From positions 62,001 through 126,000 of the forward strand of contig NZ_JAAEDI010000015.1 of assembly GCF_018129025.1 (NCBI RefSeq): a DNA stretch of 64,000 nt, written 5' to 3'. Each line of letters opens with the position of its first letter. The first letter of the stretch is position 1. The stretch is from Neoroseomonas terrae. GTDB taxonomy: Bacteria > Pseudomonadota > Alphaproteobacteria > Acetobacterales > Acetobacteraceae. The notes beneath the pieces are model-generated. The model saw only the letters and a list, made by a program, of their open reading frames with translations, was not told the origin of the DNA and made no database searches. Below are positions 47,382 to 55,890 of this stretch, in pieces. A program made the translations under genes and the position numbers.

Positions 47382-47577
47382 TCGGAGGGGCTCTGCCCCT
47401 CCGAACCTCCCCGCCAGGATGCTGGGCATTCTGGACCGCATTCTGTTGGTGCCGGGCAGCAGGGGTGCGGCGACCCGTTGTGCGCGGGGGCTGCGGGACT
47501 GCCAGCCGCGCCAGGTCGAGGTTTGCAAAGGCCCCTCGACCTTTGCTGGGGTGGTATGGAGGGGCAAAGCCCCTCCA
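47382..47577 (+). repeat. composite palindromic repeat, full copy R8
   Basis: C' (47382-47404, TCGGAGGGGC/GCCCCTCCGA), degenerate A (47414-47434), linker with the conserved GCCGGGCAGC and GCGCCAGGTCGAGGTTT, B variant (47525-47546, GCAAAGG start) and C (47557-47577). 23 bases after the nitroreductase stop. Confidence 0.88.
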
Positions 47578-47672
47578 ACTGCGAAATGGAAGGAACGCGG
47601 GTCCCACATCGACCGAGCCAGACGCTGCGCCCCTCTCCCATCGACGGGCGGCCCGGCTATGCTCCCCGGACC

Positions 47673-48410
47673 ATGTGCGGCCGATACTTCCAGCAACGCT
47701 CCTCCGGCGAGATCGCCGCGCATCTGGGCGTCCAGACCGCGATCCCCAACCTGCCGCCGTCCTTCAACAAGGCGCCGACGCAGGACGGCCTCGTGGTGCG
47801 CCGGCACCCGGAAACAGGGGAGGCGCACCTCGATGTCCTCCGCTGGGGCCTGGTGCCGCACTGGGCGAAGGATGCCTCGGGGGGGGCGCGGATGATCAAT
47901 GCGCGCGGCGAATCGATCGCCGGGAAGGCGGCCTTTCGCGACCCCTTCCGCAAGCGCCGCTGTCTCGTGCCGATGGACGGCTTCTACGAATGGCGGAAGC
48001 ACGGCGCCGCCAAGCAACCCTTCGCCTGCGCGTTGCGCTCCGGCGGTCCAATGGTCTGCGCCGGGCTATGGGATGGCTGGAAGCAGCCGGAGGGGGAATG
48101 GCTGCGCAGCTACACCATCGTCACCTGCGCCTCGGCCGGGCGGCAGGCGCTGCTCCATGAACGCATGCCGGTGATCCTGCCGCGGGAAGCCTGGGACCGC
48201 TGGCTCGACCCGACCGCGGGCGATACCGAGTTGCTGGGGCTGCTCAAGCCAGCCGAGGATGCGCTCCTCGGCTTTTGGCCGGTGCCGACGCGGGTTGGCC
48301 GGGTGGCAGAAAACGACGCCGGGCTGATCGCGCGCGACCCCTTGGCGGTCGCACCGCCGGAACTGGACGATCCGCCGCCCGGCCAGGCGCCGTTCGCAGG
48401 GGTCGCCTGA
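47673..48410 (+). CDS. SOS response-associated peptidase (SRAP, YedK/HMCES-like)
   Basis: Protects abasic sites in single-stranded DNA by forming a covalent link through its N-terminal Cys. 245 residues: catalytic Cys2 (MCGRYFQQ), NARGESIAGKAAFRDPF, the Glu of PMDGFYEWRKHG and the His of HERMPVILP. Starting at ATG 47673 puts Cys at position 2 after Met removal, as required. Confidence 0.93.
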   Translation: MCGRYFQQRSSGEIAAHLGVQTAIPNLPPSFNKAPTQDGLVVRRHPETGEAHLDVLRWGLVPHWAKDASGGARMINARGESIAGKAAFRDPFRKRRCLVPMDGFYEWRKHGAAKQPFACALRSGGPMVCAGLWDGWKQPEGEWLRSYTIVTCASAGRQALLHERMPVILPREAWDRWLDPTAGDTELLGLLKPAEDALLGFWPVPTRVGRVAENDAGLIARDPLAVAPPELDDPPPGQAPFAGVA

Positions 48411-48415
48411 CGCGT

Positions 48416-48832
48416 TCAGTCGTCGCGGTGGACGCGTTCCATGCGCTCGTGGCGCTCCTGCGCCTCAATGCTCATGGTGGCGATGGGGCGGGCTTCGAGG
48501 CGGCGCAGGCCGATCGGCTCTCCGCTTTCCTCGCAGTATCCGTAGGTCCCGGTTTCGATCCGGTCGATCGCCTGATCGATCTTGCTGATCAGCTTGCGGG
48601 CCCGGTCCCGGGTGCGGAGTTCAAGGGCGCGGTCGGTCTCGACACTGGCGCGGTCCGTCAGGTCGGGTTCCGCGATCCCGCCTTCGGAGAGGGAGGAGAG
48701 TGTCTCGCCTGCCTCCCTGAGCAGGTCCTGTCGCCACTTGAGGAGCTTCTGCCGGAAGTACTCCAGCTGAAGCGGGTTCATGAACTCCTCGGCGTCCGAG
48801 GGGCGGTAGTCCGGCGGCAGCGTCACGAGCAT
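48416..48832 (-). CDS. dksA: RNA polymerase-binding protein DksA
   Basis: 138-residue stringent-response cofactor acting with ppGpp on RNA polymerase. Coiled-coil with the acidic tip DLTDRASVETDRALELRTRDR and the C-terminal globular part CEESGEPIGLRRLEARP...SIEAQERHER. Only one of the four zinc Cys of E. coli DksA remains. A 14-bp palindrome lies at 48867-48880 upstream. Neighbours fliX and flgI, as in Caulobacter. Confidence 0.93.
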   Translation of the reverse strand: MLVTLPPDYRPSDAEEFMNPLQLEYFRQKLLKWRQDLLREAGETLSSLSEGGIAEPDLTDRASVETDRALELRTRDRARKLISKIDQAIDRIETGTYGYCEESGEPIGLRRLEARPIATMSIEAQERHERMERVHRDD

Positions 48833-48866
48833 ATCTATCCATTCCCCCGGGCCGAGGGTGCTCCCA

Positions 48867-48880
48867 GCTCCGATCGGAGC
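48867..48880. promoter_or_regulatory. 14-bp perfect palindrome in the dksA leader
   Basis: GCTCCGATCGGAGC, 35 bases before the dksA start. Could be an operator or a transcript hairpin next to the ribosome site. Confidence 0.3.
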
Positions 48881-48974
48881 AGGCACCCCCCCTCGATGCG
48901 GGCGGAACATAGACGCGTGCCATGGCGAAAGCCAAGAGGGGAGAAAGCGACAAATCCCTGAAACAGCGCGCTTT

Positions 48975-49391
48975 TCAGTCCGATGACGCGGCGGGGTCCA
49001 GGCCGTGGCGTGCAAGTTCCACCCTGGCGCGCAGCCGGATCGCCGTAAGGACGGCAGCCAGGGCGGGATCGGCCGCCTCCGCGCCAGTCGGCAACGCGGC
49101 CAGGCGGTGAAGGGCGGCCTGGTCCAGCGCACCCTCCAGCACCCCGATCTGCAGTTCGCGAAGCGACAGCAGCAGGGCATCCGCCTGCTGCCGGGCGCGG
49201 GCATCGCGCTCGGCCGCGGGTCCCGACTCCTGCAGCGCCAGCAAGCCGAGCGGCTGCGCCGGCACCGCGCCCTGGGTACCGGCGGCCGCATGGGCCCTGA
49301 CCCCACCCAGGCTGAAGCTTCCCCGCCCGCTACCTGTCGGCCGCGTCCTGCCTCCTGCCAAACCACCCGACACGCCCCGAACGCCAACCAT
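48975..49391 (-). CDS. fliX: flagellar assembly protein FliX
   Basis: 138-residue class II flagellar assembly regulator, restricted to alphaproteobacteria, where it couples basal-body assembly to the sigma-54 activator FlbD. The C-terminal helical part is diagnostic: LGLLALQESGPAAERDARARQQADALLLSLRELQIGVLEG, AALHRLAALP and ALAAVLTAIRLRARVELARHGL. Divergent from flgI exactly as in Caulobacter. Confidence 0.85.
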   Translation of the reverse strand: MVGVRGVSGGLAGGRTRPTGSGRGSFSLGGVRAHAAAGTQGAVPAQPLGLLALQESGPAAERDARARQQADALLLSLRELQIGVLEGALDQAALHRLAALPTGAEAADPALAAVLTAIRLRARVELARHGLDPAASSD

Positions 49392-49468
49392 GGCCCTTCC
49401 CTTCCGCCCCACCGGCAATCCCCCGCCGGTTCCCGGCAGATACTGCCGGCCGACTCGGCTGCTATCGC

Positions 49469-49484
49469 TGGCACGGCCCTTGCG
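49469..49484 (+). promoter_or_regulatory. sigma-54 promoter of the flgI operon
   Basis: TGGCACGGCCCTTGCG matches the RpoN consensus TGGCACG-N4-TTGC at every defined base. The start site would be near 49495, giving about 73 bases of leader before flgI. Sigma-54 control of flgI is expected where FliX/FlbD operate. Confidence 0.75.
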
Positions 49485-49567
49485 CCGACCACGCCAGCCC
49501 GGCGACTGCCGTGGCACCGGTTCGATCAGCCGCGCCGCGCCGCCAAGCGCGGCCTGGGAGGAGCATC

Positions 49568-50689
49568 TTGGCCCCCAATGCTTACGCGAGAACAAAGAAG
49601 ATGGTGGCCTGCCTGGCGCTGGCCCTCGGCCTGGCGATGCCGGCCGTCGCCCAGGTCCGCATTAAGGACATCGCCGATGTCGAGGGCGTGCGCGACAATC
49701 AGCTGGTCGGCTACGGCTTGGTGGTGGGGTTGAACGGCACGGGGGACCGGCTGCGCTCGGCCGTCTTCACCCGGCAATCGCTGGTCGGCATGCTCGAACG
49801 GCTCGGCGTGAACACGCGCGACAATGAGCGCCAGCTCGATACGCGCAACGTCGCCGCCGTCATGATCACCGCCAACTTGCCGCCCTTCGCTCGGCCGGGC
49901 AGCCGGATCGATATCTCGGTCTCGGCCCTGGGCGACGCGACGAACCTGACCGGCGGCACGGTGCTGGTCACGCCGCTGCTCGGCGCGGATGGGGAGGTTT
50001 ACGCCGTCGCGCAGGGCGCCGTCGCGACCGGGGCGATCAGCGCCCGCGGCGCCGGCGCTTCCGTCACCCGTGGCGTGCCGACCGCCGGCCGCATCGCCAA
50101 TGGCGCCATCGTGGAGCGGGAGGTGCCGTTCCAGCTCGCCGCCCGTGATCGCGTCCGCCTGTCCCTGCGCAACCCGGACCTGACGACGGCGCGGCGCATC
50201 GCCTCGGCGATCAACGGGGCGCTGCGCGGCGAGGTCGCTGCCGCGACCGATTCCCGCACCGTGACCGTCGCCCTCGGCGGCCGATCCCCGGTCGATTTCC
50301 TCAGTCGCATCGAGCAGCTCCGCGTCGAGCCCGACCAGGTGGCGCGCGTCGTCATCGACGAAGCCTCCGGTACCATCGTCATGGGCGCGAATGTGCGGGT
50401 CTCCACCGTCGCCATCGCGCAGGGCAACCTGACGATCAGGGTGACGGAGACGCCGCAGGTCAGCCAGCCCAACCCGCTGGCGCAAGGGGAGACGGTCGTC
50501 GTGCCGCGCACCTCGATCGAGGTGGACGACCAGGCCAACCGCCGCATAGGCGTGCTGCCGCGCGCCGTCACGCTCGACCAGCTCGTGCGCGGTCTGAACA
50601 GCCTCGGCGTCGGCCCGCGCGACCTGATCACCATCCTCCAGGCCATCAAGGCCGCCGGCGCCCTCCAGGCCGAGCTGGAGGTCCGCTGA
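49568..50689 (+). CDS. flgI: flagellar P-ring protein FlgI
   Basis: Builds the P-ring around the flagellar rod in the periplasm. 373 residues: signal peptide (MVACLALALGLAMPAVAQ), then VRIKDIADVEGVRDNQLVGYGLVVGLNGTGD, LLERLGVNT-type MLERLGVNTRD, RNVAAVMITANLPPFARPGSRID and TLDQLVRGLNSLGVGPRDLITILQAIKAAGALQAELEV. I prefer the TTG at 49568 because GGGAGGAG sits 4 bases before it; the ATG at 49601 has no usable ribosome site. Confidence 0.95.
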   Translation: MAPNAYARTKKMVACLALALGLAMPAVAQVRIKDIADVEGVRDNQLVGYGLVVGLNGTGDRLRSAVFTRQSLVGMLERLGVNTRDNERQLDTRNVAAVMITANLPPFARPGSRIDISVSALGDATNLTGGTVLVTPLLGADGEVYAVAQGAVATGAISARGAGASVTRGVPTAGRIANGAIVEREVPFQLAARDRVRLSLRNPDLTTARRIASAINGALRGEVAAATDSRTVTVALGGRSPVDFLSRIEQLRVEPDQVARVVIDEASGTIVMGANVRVSTVAIAQGNLTIRVTETPQVSQPNPLAQGETVVVPRTSIEVDDQANRRIGVLPRAVTLDQLVRGLNSLGVGPRDLITILQAIKAAGALQAELEVR

Positions 50690-51024
50690 TGGACACGCCC
50701 ACCATCGCCCCGGTTCAGCCGCGCCCGTTGCGTGCGCCCGGTGCTGCCGGCAGCGACGCCGCCATGCGCCGCGCCGCCCAGGATTTCGAGGCCCAGGCGC
50801 TGGGCATCCTGATGCAGCCGATCTTCGCCACGGTGGATACCGCCGGGTCCCGCTTCGGCGGCGGCGCGGCGGAGGCGCAGTGGCGGCCCCTTCTCGTCGA
50901 TGCCTATGCCGCCGCCGCCGTGCGGTCGGGCCATGGCATCGGCCTCGCCGACGCCGTGCTGCGGGAACTGCAACGCCTCCGCGGCGCGGACACCACCCCC
51001 AATACGGGAGAAATTACCCCATGA
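50689..51024 (+). CDS. flgJ: rod-binding protein (FlgJ N-terminal domain)
   Basis: 111 residues corresponding to the FlgJ rod-scaffold domain (RRAAQDFEAQALGILMQPIFATVD, GIGLADAVLREL) without the muramidase half, as usual in alphaproteobacteria. Its start overlaps the flgI stop as TGATG. Confidence 0.85.
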   Translation: MDTPTIAPVQPRPLRAPGAAGSDAAMRRAAQDFEAQALGILMQPIFATVDTAGSRFGGGAAEAQWRPLLVDAYAAAAVRSGHGIGLADAVLRELQRLRGADTTPNTGEITP

Positions 51025-51422
51025 TGGACAGCCTGATCCTGGCCGGCCAGCGCCTCGCCGAGGCCCTCCGCGCGGAGAACGACGCGCTGGCGCAGCTCGA
51101 CCTGCCCCGTGCCGCCACGCTCGCGACCAGCAAGATCGCGGCGTCGGACGCCTTCGCCGCTGCCTACGCGGCGCAGGCGAAGCATGGCTCGGCGCCGGAG
51201 GGGCCGATCCGTCAGGCGGCCGCTCTGCTGGCCCGCCGGCTGGAGGAGCTAGGGCAGGAGAACCGGCGCCTGCTGGAACGTGCCGTGGCGCTGCAATCCC
51301 GTGTCATCGAGACGATCGCGGGCGCCGCCCTGCAACGCAATGCGCCAATGGGTTACGCGCCGGCGAACCATCGCCCGCCGGGCGGGGCGGCACCGGCGCT
51401 GACGCTGTCGGCGCGCGTTTGA
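51021..51422 (+). CDS. flgN: FlgN-like flagellar chaperone
   Basis: 133-residue helical protein with the FlgN-type pattern (LAEALRAENDALAQLDLPRAATLATSKIAASDAF) and a helical ELGQENRRLLERAVALQSRVIETIAGA stretch. FlgN chaperones hook-filament junction proteins. Weak primary similarity, but the place after flgI-flgJ supports it. ATGA overlap with flgJ. Confidence 0.7.
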   Translation: MMDSLILAGQRLAEALRAENDALAQLDLPRAATLATSKIAASDAFAAAYAAQAKHGSAPEGPIRQAAALLARRLEELGQENRRLLERAVALQSRVIETIAGAALQRNAPMGYAPANHRPPGGAAPALTLSARV

Positions 51423-51449
51423 GGCGTGTCGGGGCAGCGGCGGTCGGAA

Positions 51450-51675
51450 TTGAAGGGGCTTTGCCCCTCCAAACCAACCCAGCAAAGGCCGAAAGGCCTT
51501 TGCAAACCTCGACCTGGCGCCGGGCGCCGCTGGCAGACTGGACGGCGGAATCCGCCCTTGCGCACGATACGCGCTGGAGGCGGCGATGTTTCCAGGCACG
51601 CCCAGCGCCAGGAGATTGCGGTCCAGGTGCTCCAAGCACCTGGCGGGGTGGTTCGGAGGGGCAGCGCCCCTCCGA
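51450..51675 (-). repeat. composite palindromic repeat, full copy R9
   Basis: Full-length inverted copy: C (51450-51472), B (51482-51503, GCAAAGGCC/GGCCTTTGC), linker, A (51623-51643, CCAGGTGCT/AGCACCTGG), C' (51653-51675, TCGGAGGGGC/GCCCCTCCGA). Begins 27 bases after flgN. The remaining 150 bases to the YCII gene hold nothing recognised. Confidence 0.9.
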
Positions 51676-51828
51676 CCTTAGGTCGCGCCACGCACCGCCG
51701 CGCGGCGAGGCGCGGAACCGGACGGGCAGCGCGATGTTTTTCACGCCACCCTGTCGATTCAGCCCGGCCTCGTTCGTCGTAGGGTCAGGGCGGCCGCTGG
51801 GGTCGTCTGCGGAGATGGAGACGGAACG

Positions 51829-52251
51829 ATGCGCGTGATGGTGCTGGTGAAGGCGACCGAGGACAGCGAAGCGGGCGTGCCGCCGACGGTCGAACTGTTC
51901 GAAGCGATGAGCAAGTTCAATGATGAACTGGCCAAGGCCGGCGTCATGCTGGCCGGCGAGGGGCTGAAGCCGTCCTCCCAAGGCAAGCGCGTGGCCTTCG
52001 ACGGGCCGGGCCGCAGCGTGATCGACGGGCCTTTCGCCGAGACGCGGGAGCTCGTCGCCGGCTTCTGGTTGTGGGAGGTGCGAGACATGGCCGAGGCCGT
52101 CGAGTGGGTGAAGCGCTGTCCCAACCCGATGTTCGGCCCGAGCGAGATCGAGATTCGGCCGGTCTATGAGGCCAGCGATTTCGGCGAGCTGATCGAGAAG
52201 GGCATGGCGGACCAGATGGAGCGCCTGCGCCGCCAGACCGGCGGGAACTGA
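51829..52251 (+). CDS. YCII/DGPF-domain protein
   Basis: 140-residue YCII-related protein with the DGPF motif (SVIDGPFAETRELVAGFWLWEV). Such proteins are regularly encoded beside ECF42 sigma factors and are part of that module; biochemical role not established. The sigma factor starts 3 bases after its stop. Confidence 0.9.
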   Translation: MRVMVLVKATEDSEAGVPPTVELFEAMSKFNDELAKAGVMLAGEGLKPSSQGKRVAFDGPGRSVIDGPFAETRELVAGFWLWEVRDMAEAVEWVKRCPNPMFGPSEIEIRPVYEASDFGELIEKGMADQMERLRRQTGGN

Positions 52252-52254
52252 GCT

Positions 52255-53550
52255 GTGCCGCCGCCGGGGCAGGGGGCCGCGGCGGCGGCCGTCGAGGCGG
52301 TGTTCCGCATCGAGCGGGCGGCGCTGATCGGCGGCCTGCTGCGCCTGGTGCGGAATCTCGATGTCGCCGAGGATCTGGCGCAAGATGCCATGGAAGCGGC
52401 GTTGGCGGATTGGCCCCGCGGCGGCGTGCCTGAGCGGCCGGGCGCTTGGCTGATGGCCACGGCCAAGCGCCGCGCCATCGACCGCTTCCGCCGCGACCGC
52501 ATGCTCGGCCGCCGCCATGCCGAGATCGGGTGGGAAGGCGAGGTGGCGCAGGACGTCGCCGGCGCCATCGATGCCGCGTTGGATGACGGGATCGGCGACG
52601 AGGTGCTGACGCTGGTCTTCACCGCCTGCCATCCCATGCTGCCCCCGGAATCCCGCGCCGCGTTGACACTGCGCCTGATCGGCGGGCTGACGGTGCCGGA
52701 GATCGCCCGCGCCTTCCTGTCCAACGAGCCGACGATCGCGCAGCGCATCACCCGCGCGAAGCGCAGCATCGCCGAGGCGGGGCTGGTCTATGAGGTGCCG
52801 CGGGGTGCGGCGCTGGCGGCGCGTCTCGCCTCGGTGCTCGAGGTGCTCTACCTGATCTTCAATGAGGGCTACGCCGCGACGGCGGGTGAGGCGCTGACGC
52901 GGCCGGACCTGTGTGCCGAGGCCTGCCGCCTCGGCCGCATCCTGGCTGCCGCCATGCCGGCGGAACCCGAGGTCCAAGGCCTCCTGGCTTTGATGGAGCT
53001 GCAGGCGTCGCGCCTCGCGGCGCGTAGCGGGACGGATGGCGCCCTCGTGCCCTTGCCCGCGCAGGATCGCCGCCGCTGGGACCGGACGCGCATACGGCTT
53101 GGCCTGGCCGCGTTGGCGCGGGCCGAGGCGTTGGGCGGTGCGGAAGGTCCTTATGCCTTGCAGGCTGCGCTCGCGGCCTGTCACGCGCGTGCGCGGACCG
53201 CCGACGCGACCGATTGGCCGCGCATCGCCGGGCTGTATGACCGGCTGCTGGCCGCGATGCCCTCGCCCGTGGTGGCGCTGAACCGCGCGATCGCCCACGG
53301 GATGGCGTTCGGCGCCGCGGCAGGGCTGCGGCTGCTAGCGGTGATCGAAGAGAAGGGGGCCTTGCGCGGCTATGCGCCATTGCCAGCGGCGATCGGCGAT
53401 GCGCTGTTCCGGCTGGGGCGCCGAGGCGAGGCGAAAGTTGCCTTCGCCGCAGCGGCCGGGATGACGCGCAACGAGCGGGAACGAGATTTCCTGTTGGGCC
53501 GCGCGGCGGATTGCGTAGCGCCGTCCGGGCGGGGGTGCGACGCCCCATGA
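52255..53550 (+). CDS. ECF sigma factor, ECF42-like with C-terminal extension
   Basis: 431 residues. Sigma region 2 (RLVRNLDVAEDLAQDAMEAALADWP; PGAWLMATAKRRAIDRFRRDR), region 4 (LTLRLIGGLTVPEIARAFLSNEPTIAQRITRAKRSI) and the long DUF6596/TPR-like C-terminus (LEVLYLIFNEGYAAT; VALNRAIAHG). No anti-sigma factor is adjacent, as usual in ECF42, where the extension controls activity. GTG start. Confidence 0.92.
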   Translation: MPPPGQGAAAAAVEAVFRIERAALIGGLLRLVRNLDVAEDLAQDAMEAALADWPRGGVPERPGAWLMATAKRRAIDRFRRDRMLGRRHAEIGWEGEVAQDVAGAIDAALDDGIGDEVLTLVFTACHPMLPPESRAALTLRLIGGLTVPEIARAFLSNEPTIAQRITRAKRSIAEAGLVYEVPRGAALAARLASVLEVLYLIFNEGYAATAGEALTRPDLCAEACRLGRILAAAMPAEPEVQGLLALMELQASRLAARSGTDGALVPLPAQDRRRWDRTRIRLGLAALARAEALGGAEGPYALQAALAACHARARTADATDWPRIAGLYDRLLAAMPSPVVALNRAIAHGMAFGAAAGLRLLAVIEEKGALRGYAPLPAAIGDALFRLGRRGEAKVAFAAAAGMTRNERERDFLLGRAADCVAPSGRGCDAP

Positions 53551-53892
53551 TGCCGACGCCTCATGCCCGGAGCGATCCTGCGGCGTGAGGGATGGCCCTG
53601 CGGGTCGGCTCGTCGATCAGGCCAGTTGGGTCGGTTTTTGGTCGAAATCGTAATGAAAGGCCGGCCGGAAGCCGGGAAGGCTGGTATCGCCCGGTCCGGC
53701 GAGGTGAGGGCAGCCACGATTTTCCGCATGAATGGCGAATCGTACCGGCGGATCAGGATCACGGGATGGCTCCTTTCCGCGGGGCAGGGCGGCGGGCCGG
53801 CCCGTCCGGACCGTCATCGTCCAGCCATGCCTTGGAAAGACGGCCGTCCTGCGCTACAGACCGCGCCTCTCCGCCGCGCGGCGCCTCTGCGG
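53551..53892. other. intergenic region without recognised gene
   Basis: 342 bases between the sigma-factor gene and tRNA-Leu. Short frames cross it on both strands but lack ribosome sites, family similarity or conserved composition. No repeat of either family is present. Confidence 0.6.
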
Positions 53893-53977
53893 GCGGGCGT
53901 GGTGGAACTGGCAGACACGCCGGATTTAGGTTCCGGTGGCGCAAGCCGTGGGGGTTCGAATCCCTTCGCCCGCACCA
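53893..53977 (+). tRNA. tRNA-Leu (anticodon UAG)
   Basis: 85 bases. Acceptor stem GCGGGCG pairs with CGCCCGC (53967-53973); discriminator A and encoded CCA (53975-53977). Anticodon arm CCGGA/TCCGG with loop TTTAGGT gives UAG, reading CUA. A long variable arm and T-arm GGGGGTTCGAATCCC fit a class II tRNA. Directly precedes tig, as in many Rhodospirillales. Confidence 0.95.
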
Positions 53978-54028
53978 ACAGGCGCCGCCGGTTGTCTCTA
54001 AGCCTTCGGATTGGATGGACGTCCCTCG

Positions 54029-55861
54029 ATGCAGGTCACCGAGCTCGCGAATGACGGGCTGAAGCGCGCCTACTCCGTCACCGTCTCCGCGGCGGATCTT
54101 GCCGCCTCGCGCGACAAGCGGCTCGCCGAGATCGCCAAGACCGCCACCATGCCGGGCTTCCGCCCGGGCAAGGTGCCGATGTCGGTGGTGAAGCAGCGCT
54201 ACGGCTCCGCCGTGCTGGGGGAGGTGCTGGAGCAGTCCGTTTCCGACACCTCGCGCCAGGTGATCACCGATCGCGGCCTGAAGCCCGCGATGCAGCCGAA
54301 GGTCGAGCTGACGAGCTTCAACGAGGGCGCCGACCTCGAATACCGCATGGATCTCGAGATCCTGCCGGATGTGCCGATGCCGGATTTCTCGGGCATCGAG
54401 CTGGAGCGCCTGAAGGCCGAGCCGGCCGAGGAGGCGATCGACAAGGCGCTTGCTTCCATCGCCGAGCGCAACGGCGAGCTGGCCGATGCCGAGCCGCGCG
54501 CCGCGACGAAGGGCGACATCCTGGTCAGCGACTTCACTGGCCGCCTGCCGGCCGACCTGCTGAAGAACGGCCCCGGCCTCGGCGCCGTGCCGGGCAAGCC
54601 GGGTTCCCTCCCGACCGGCTGGGCCGTCGAGACGGTTGGCCCGCTCGACCATGAGATCGCGGCGATCGGCAGCGAGGCCGGCCGCCCGTATTTCGACCTG
54701 AAGGTGACAGGCACGCCGACCGAGAAGGCGATCCTGCGCATCCGCTTCGCGCCGGTCGACGAGCTCCAGGTGAAGGGCGGCGACACGCTGACGCTGCTGA
54801 CCGCGGTGCGCGTCGCGGACGGCGCCTTGCCGGCGGGTGCGGAGCCGAAGACCGGCTTCAACGAGATCTCGGGCGACAAGGACATCCACCAGCGCGCCGC
54901 CGCGACCCTGGGCGCCGATGGCGATCGCATGACGCTGACGCTCGCCGAAGGTGATGCGCCTGTGCAGGCCTGGCCGAGCTTCGTCGTGACGCTGCCGGCC
55001 GGTGCAGTGGATTTCACGCTGCGCGTCGGCCCCGCCCGGGTCTTCGCCGGCAGCGAGGAACCCGAGGCGCGCGTCTTCCCGGGCGGCACCGCGACCGATC
55101 TGCCGATCGAGGTGGCCGGTACCGGCTTCATCCCCGGCTTCACCGAGCAGATGGACGGCATGGCGCCAGGCGAGACCCGCGAGATCGACGTGGTCTTCCC
55201 GGGCGACTATGGCTCGGCCCAGCTGGCCGGCAAGCATGCCCGCTTCTCGATCACCGCGAAGGCGCTCAAGACCCGCGTCGCGAAGCCGATCGATGACGAA
55301 CTCGCGAAGGCCGTCGGCATGGCGGACCTCGCCGCGCTGAAGGATGCGATCCGTGGCTCGCTCCAGCGTGAGTACGACGCGCTGGCGCGGCTGAAGCTGA
55401 AGCGCGCGCTGCTCGACAGCCTGGCCGACAAGGCGTCCTTCCCGGTGCCGGAAGGCATGGTGGAGGCCGAGTTCGCGCAGATCTGGCAGCGCGTCGAGGC
55501 CGACCTGAAGGCGGGCCGCCTGGACGATGACGACAAGGGCAAGGACGAGGAGACGCTGAAGGCCGAGTACCGCGGCATCGCGGAGCGCCGCATCCGCCTC
55601 GGCCTGCTGCTGTCCGAGATCGGCCGCGCCAACAACGTGCAGGTCGGCCAGGACGAGATGGCCCGCGCCGTCCAGCAGGAAGCGATGCGCTACCCCGGCC
55701 AGGAGCAGCAGGTGCTGGAGTTCTTCCGCAAGAACCCGCAGGCCGCGGAGAACCTCCGCGCCCCGCTGTTCGAGGAGAAGGTCGTGGACTTCATGATCGA
55801 ACTCGCGAAGGTCACCGAGCGCCAGGTGGCGCCGGAGGAGCTGACGACCGCCGCCGCCTGA
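54029..55861 (+). CDS. tig: trigger factor with a large insertion in the FKBP domain
   Basis: Ribosome-bound chaperone, 610 residues instead of the usual 430-450. N-terminal ribosome-binding domain: FRPGKVPMSVVKQRYG near residues 49-64. The FKBP-type domain begins KGDILVSDFTGRLP, is interrupted at about residue 175, and resumes near 342 (EEPEARVFPGGTATDLPIEV, GTGFIPGFTEQMDGMAPGE). The C-terminal helical domain follows normally to the end. Removing residues 175-341 leaves 443 residues, the normal length. The insert (NGPGLGAVPGKPGSLPTGW, PYFDLKVTGTPT, AGAVDFTLRVGPARVF) resembles the jelly-roll module of phage tail proteins. No stop or frameshift; codon use is uniform. Confidence 0.93.
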   Translation: MQVTELANDGLKRAYSVTVSAADLAASRDKRLAEIAKTATMPGFRPGKVPMSVVKQRYGSAVLGEVLEQSVSDTSRQVITDRGLKPAMQPKVELTSFNEGADLEYRMDLEILPDVPMPDFSGIELERLKAEPAEEAIDKALASIAERNGELADAEPRAATKGDILVSDFTGRLPADLLKNGPGLGAVPGKPGSLPTGWAVETVGPLDHEIAAIGSEAGRPYFDLKVTGTPTEKAILRIRFAPVDELQVKGGDTLTLLTAVRVADGALPAGAEPKTGFNEISGDKDIHQRAAATLGADGDRMTLTLAEGDAPVQAWPSFVVTLPAGAVDFTLRVGPARVFAGSEEPEARVFPGGTATDLPIEVAGTGFIPGFTEQMDGMAPGETREIDVVFPGDYGSAQLAGKHARFSITAKALKTRVAKPIDDELAKAVGMADLAALKDAIRGSLQREYDALARLKLKRALLDSLADKASFPVPEGMVEAEFAQIWQRVEADLKAGRLDDDDKGKDEETLKAEYRGIAERRIRLGLLLSEIGRANNVQVGQDEMARAVQQEAMRYPGQEQQVLEFFRKNPQAAENLRAPLFEEKVVDFMIELAKVTERQVAPEELTTAAA

Positions 55862-55890
55862 CCGAGGCCGCGCATCGCAGGATTCGCCAA

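Noticed and set aside
53563-54054. Frame running through tRNA-Leu into the tig start
   Set aside because: It covers a well-formed tRNA and has no coding features.
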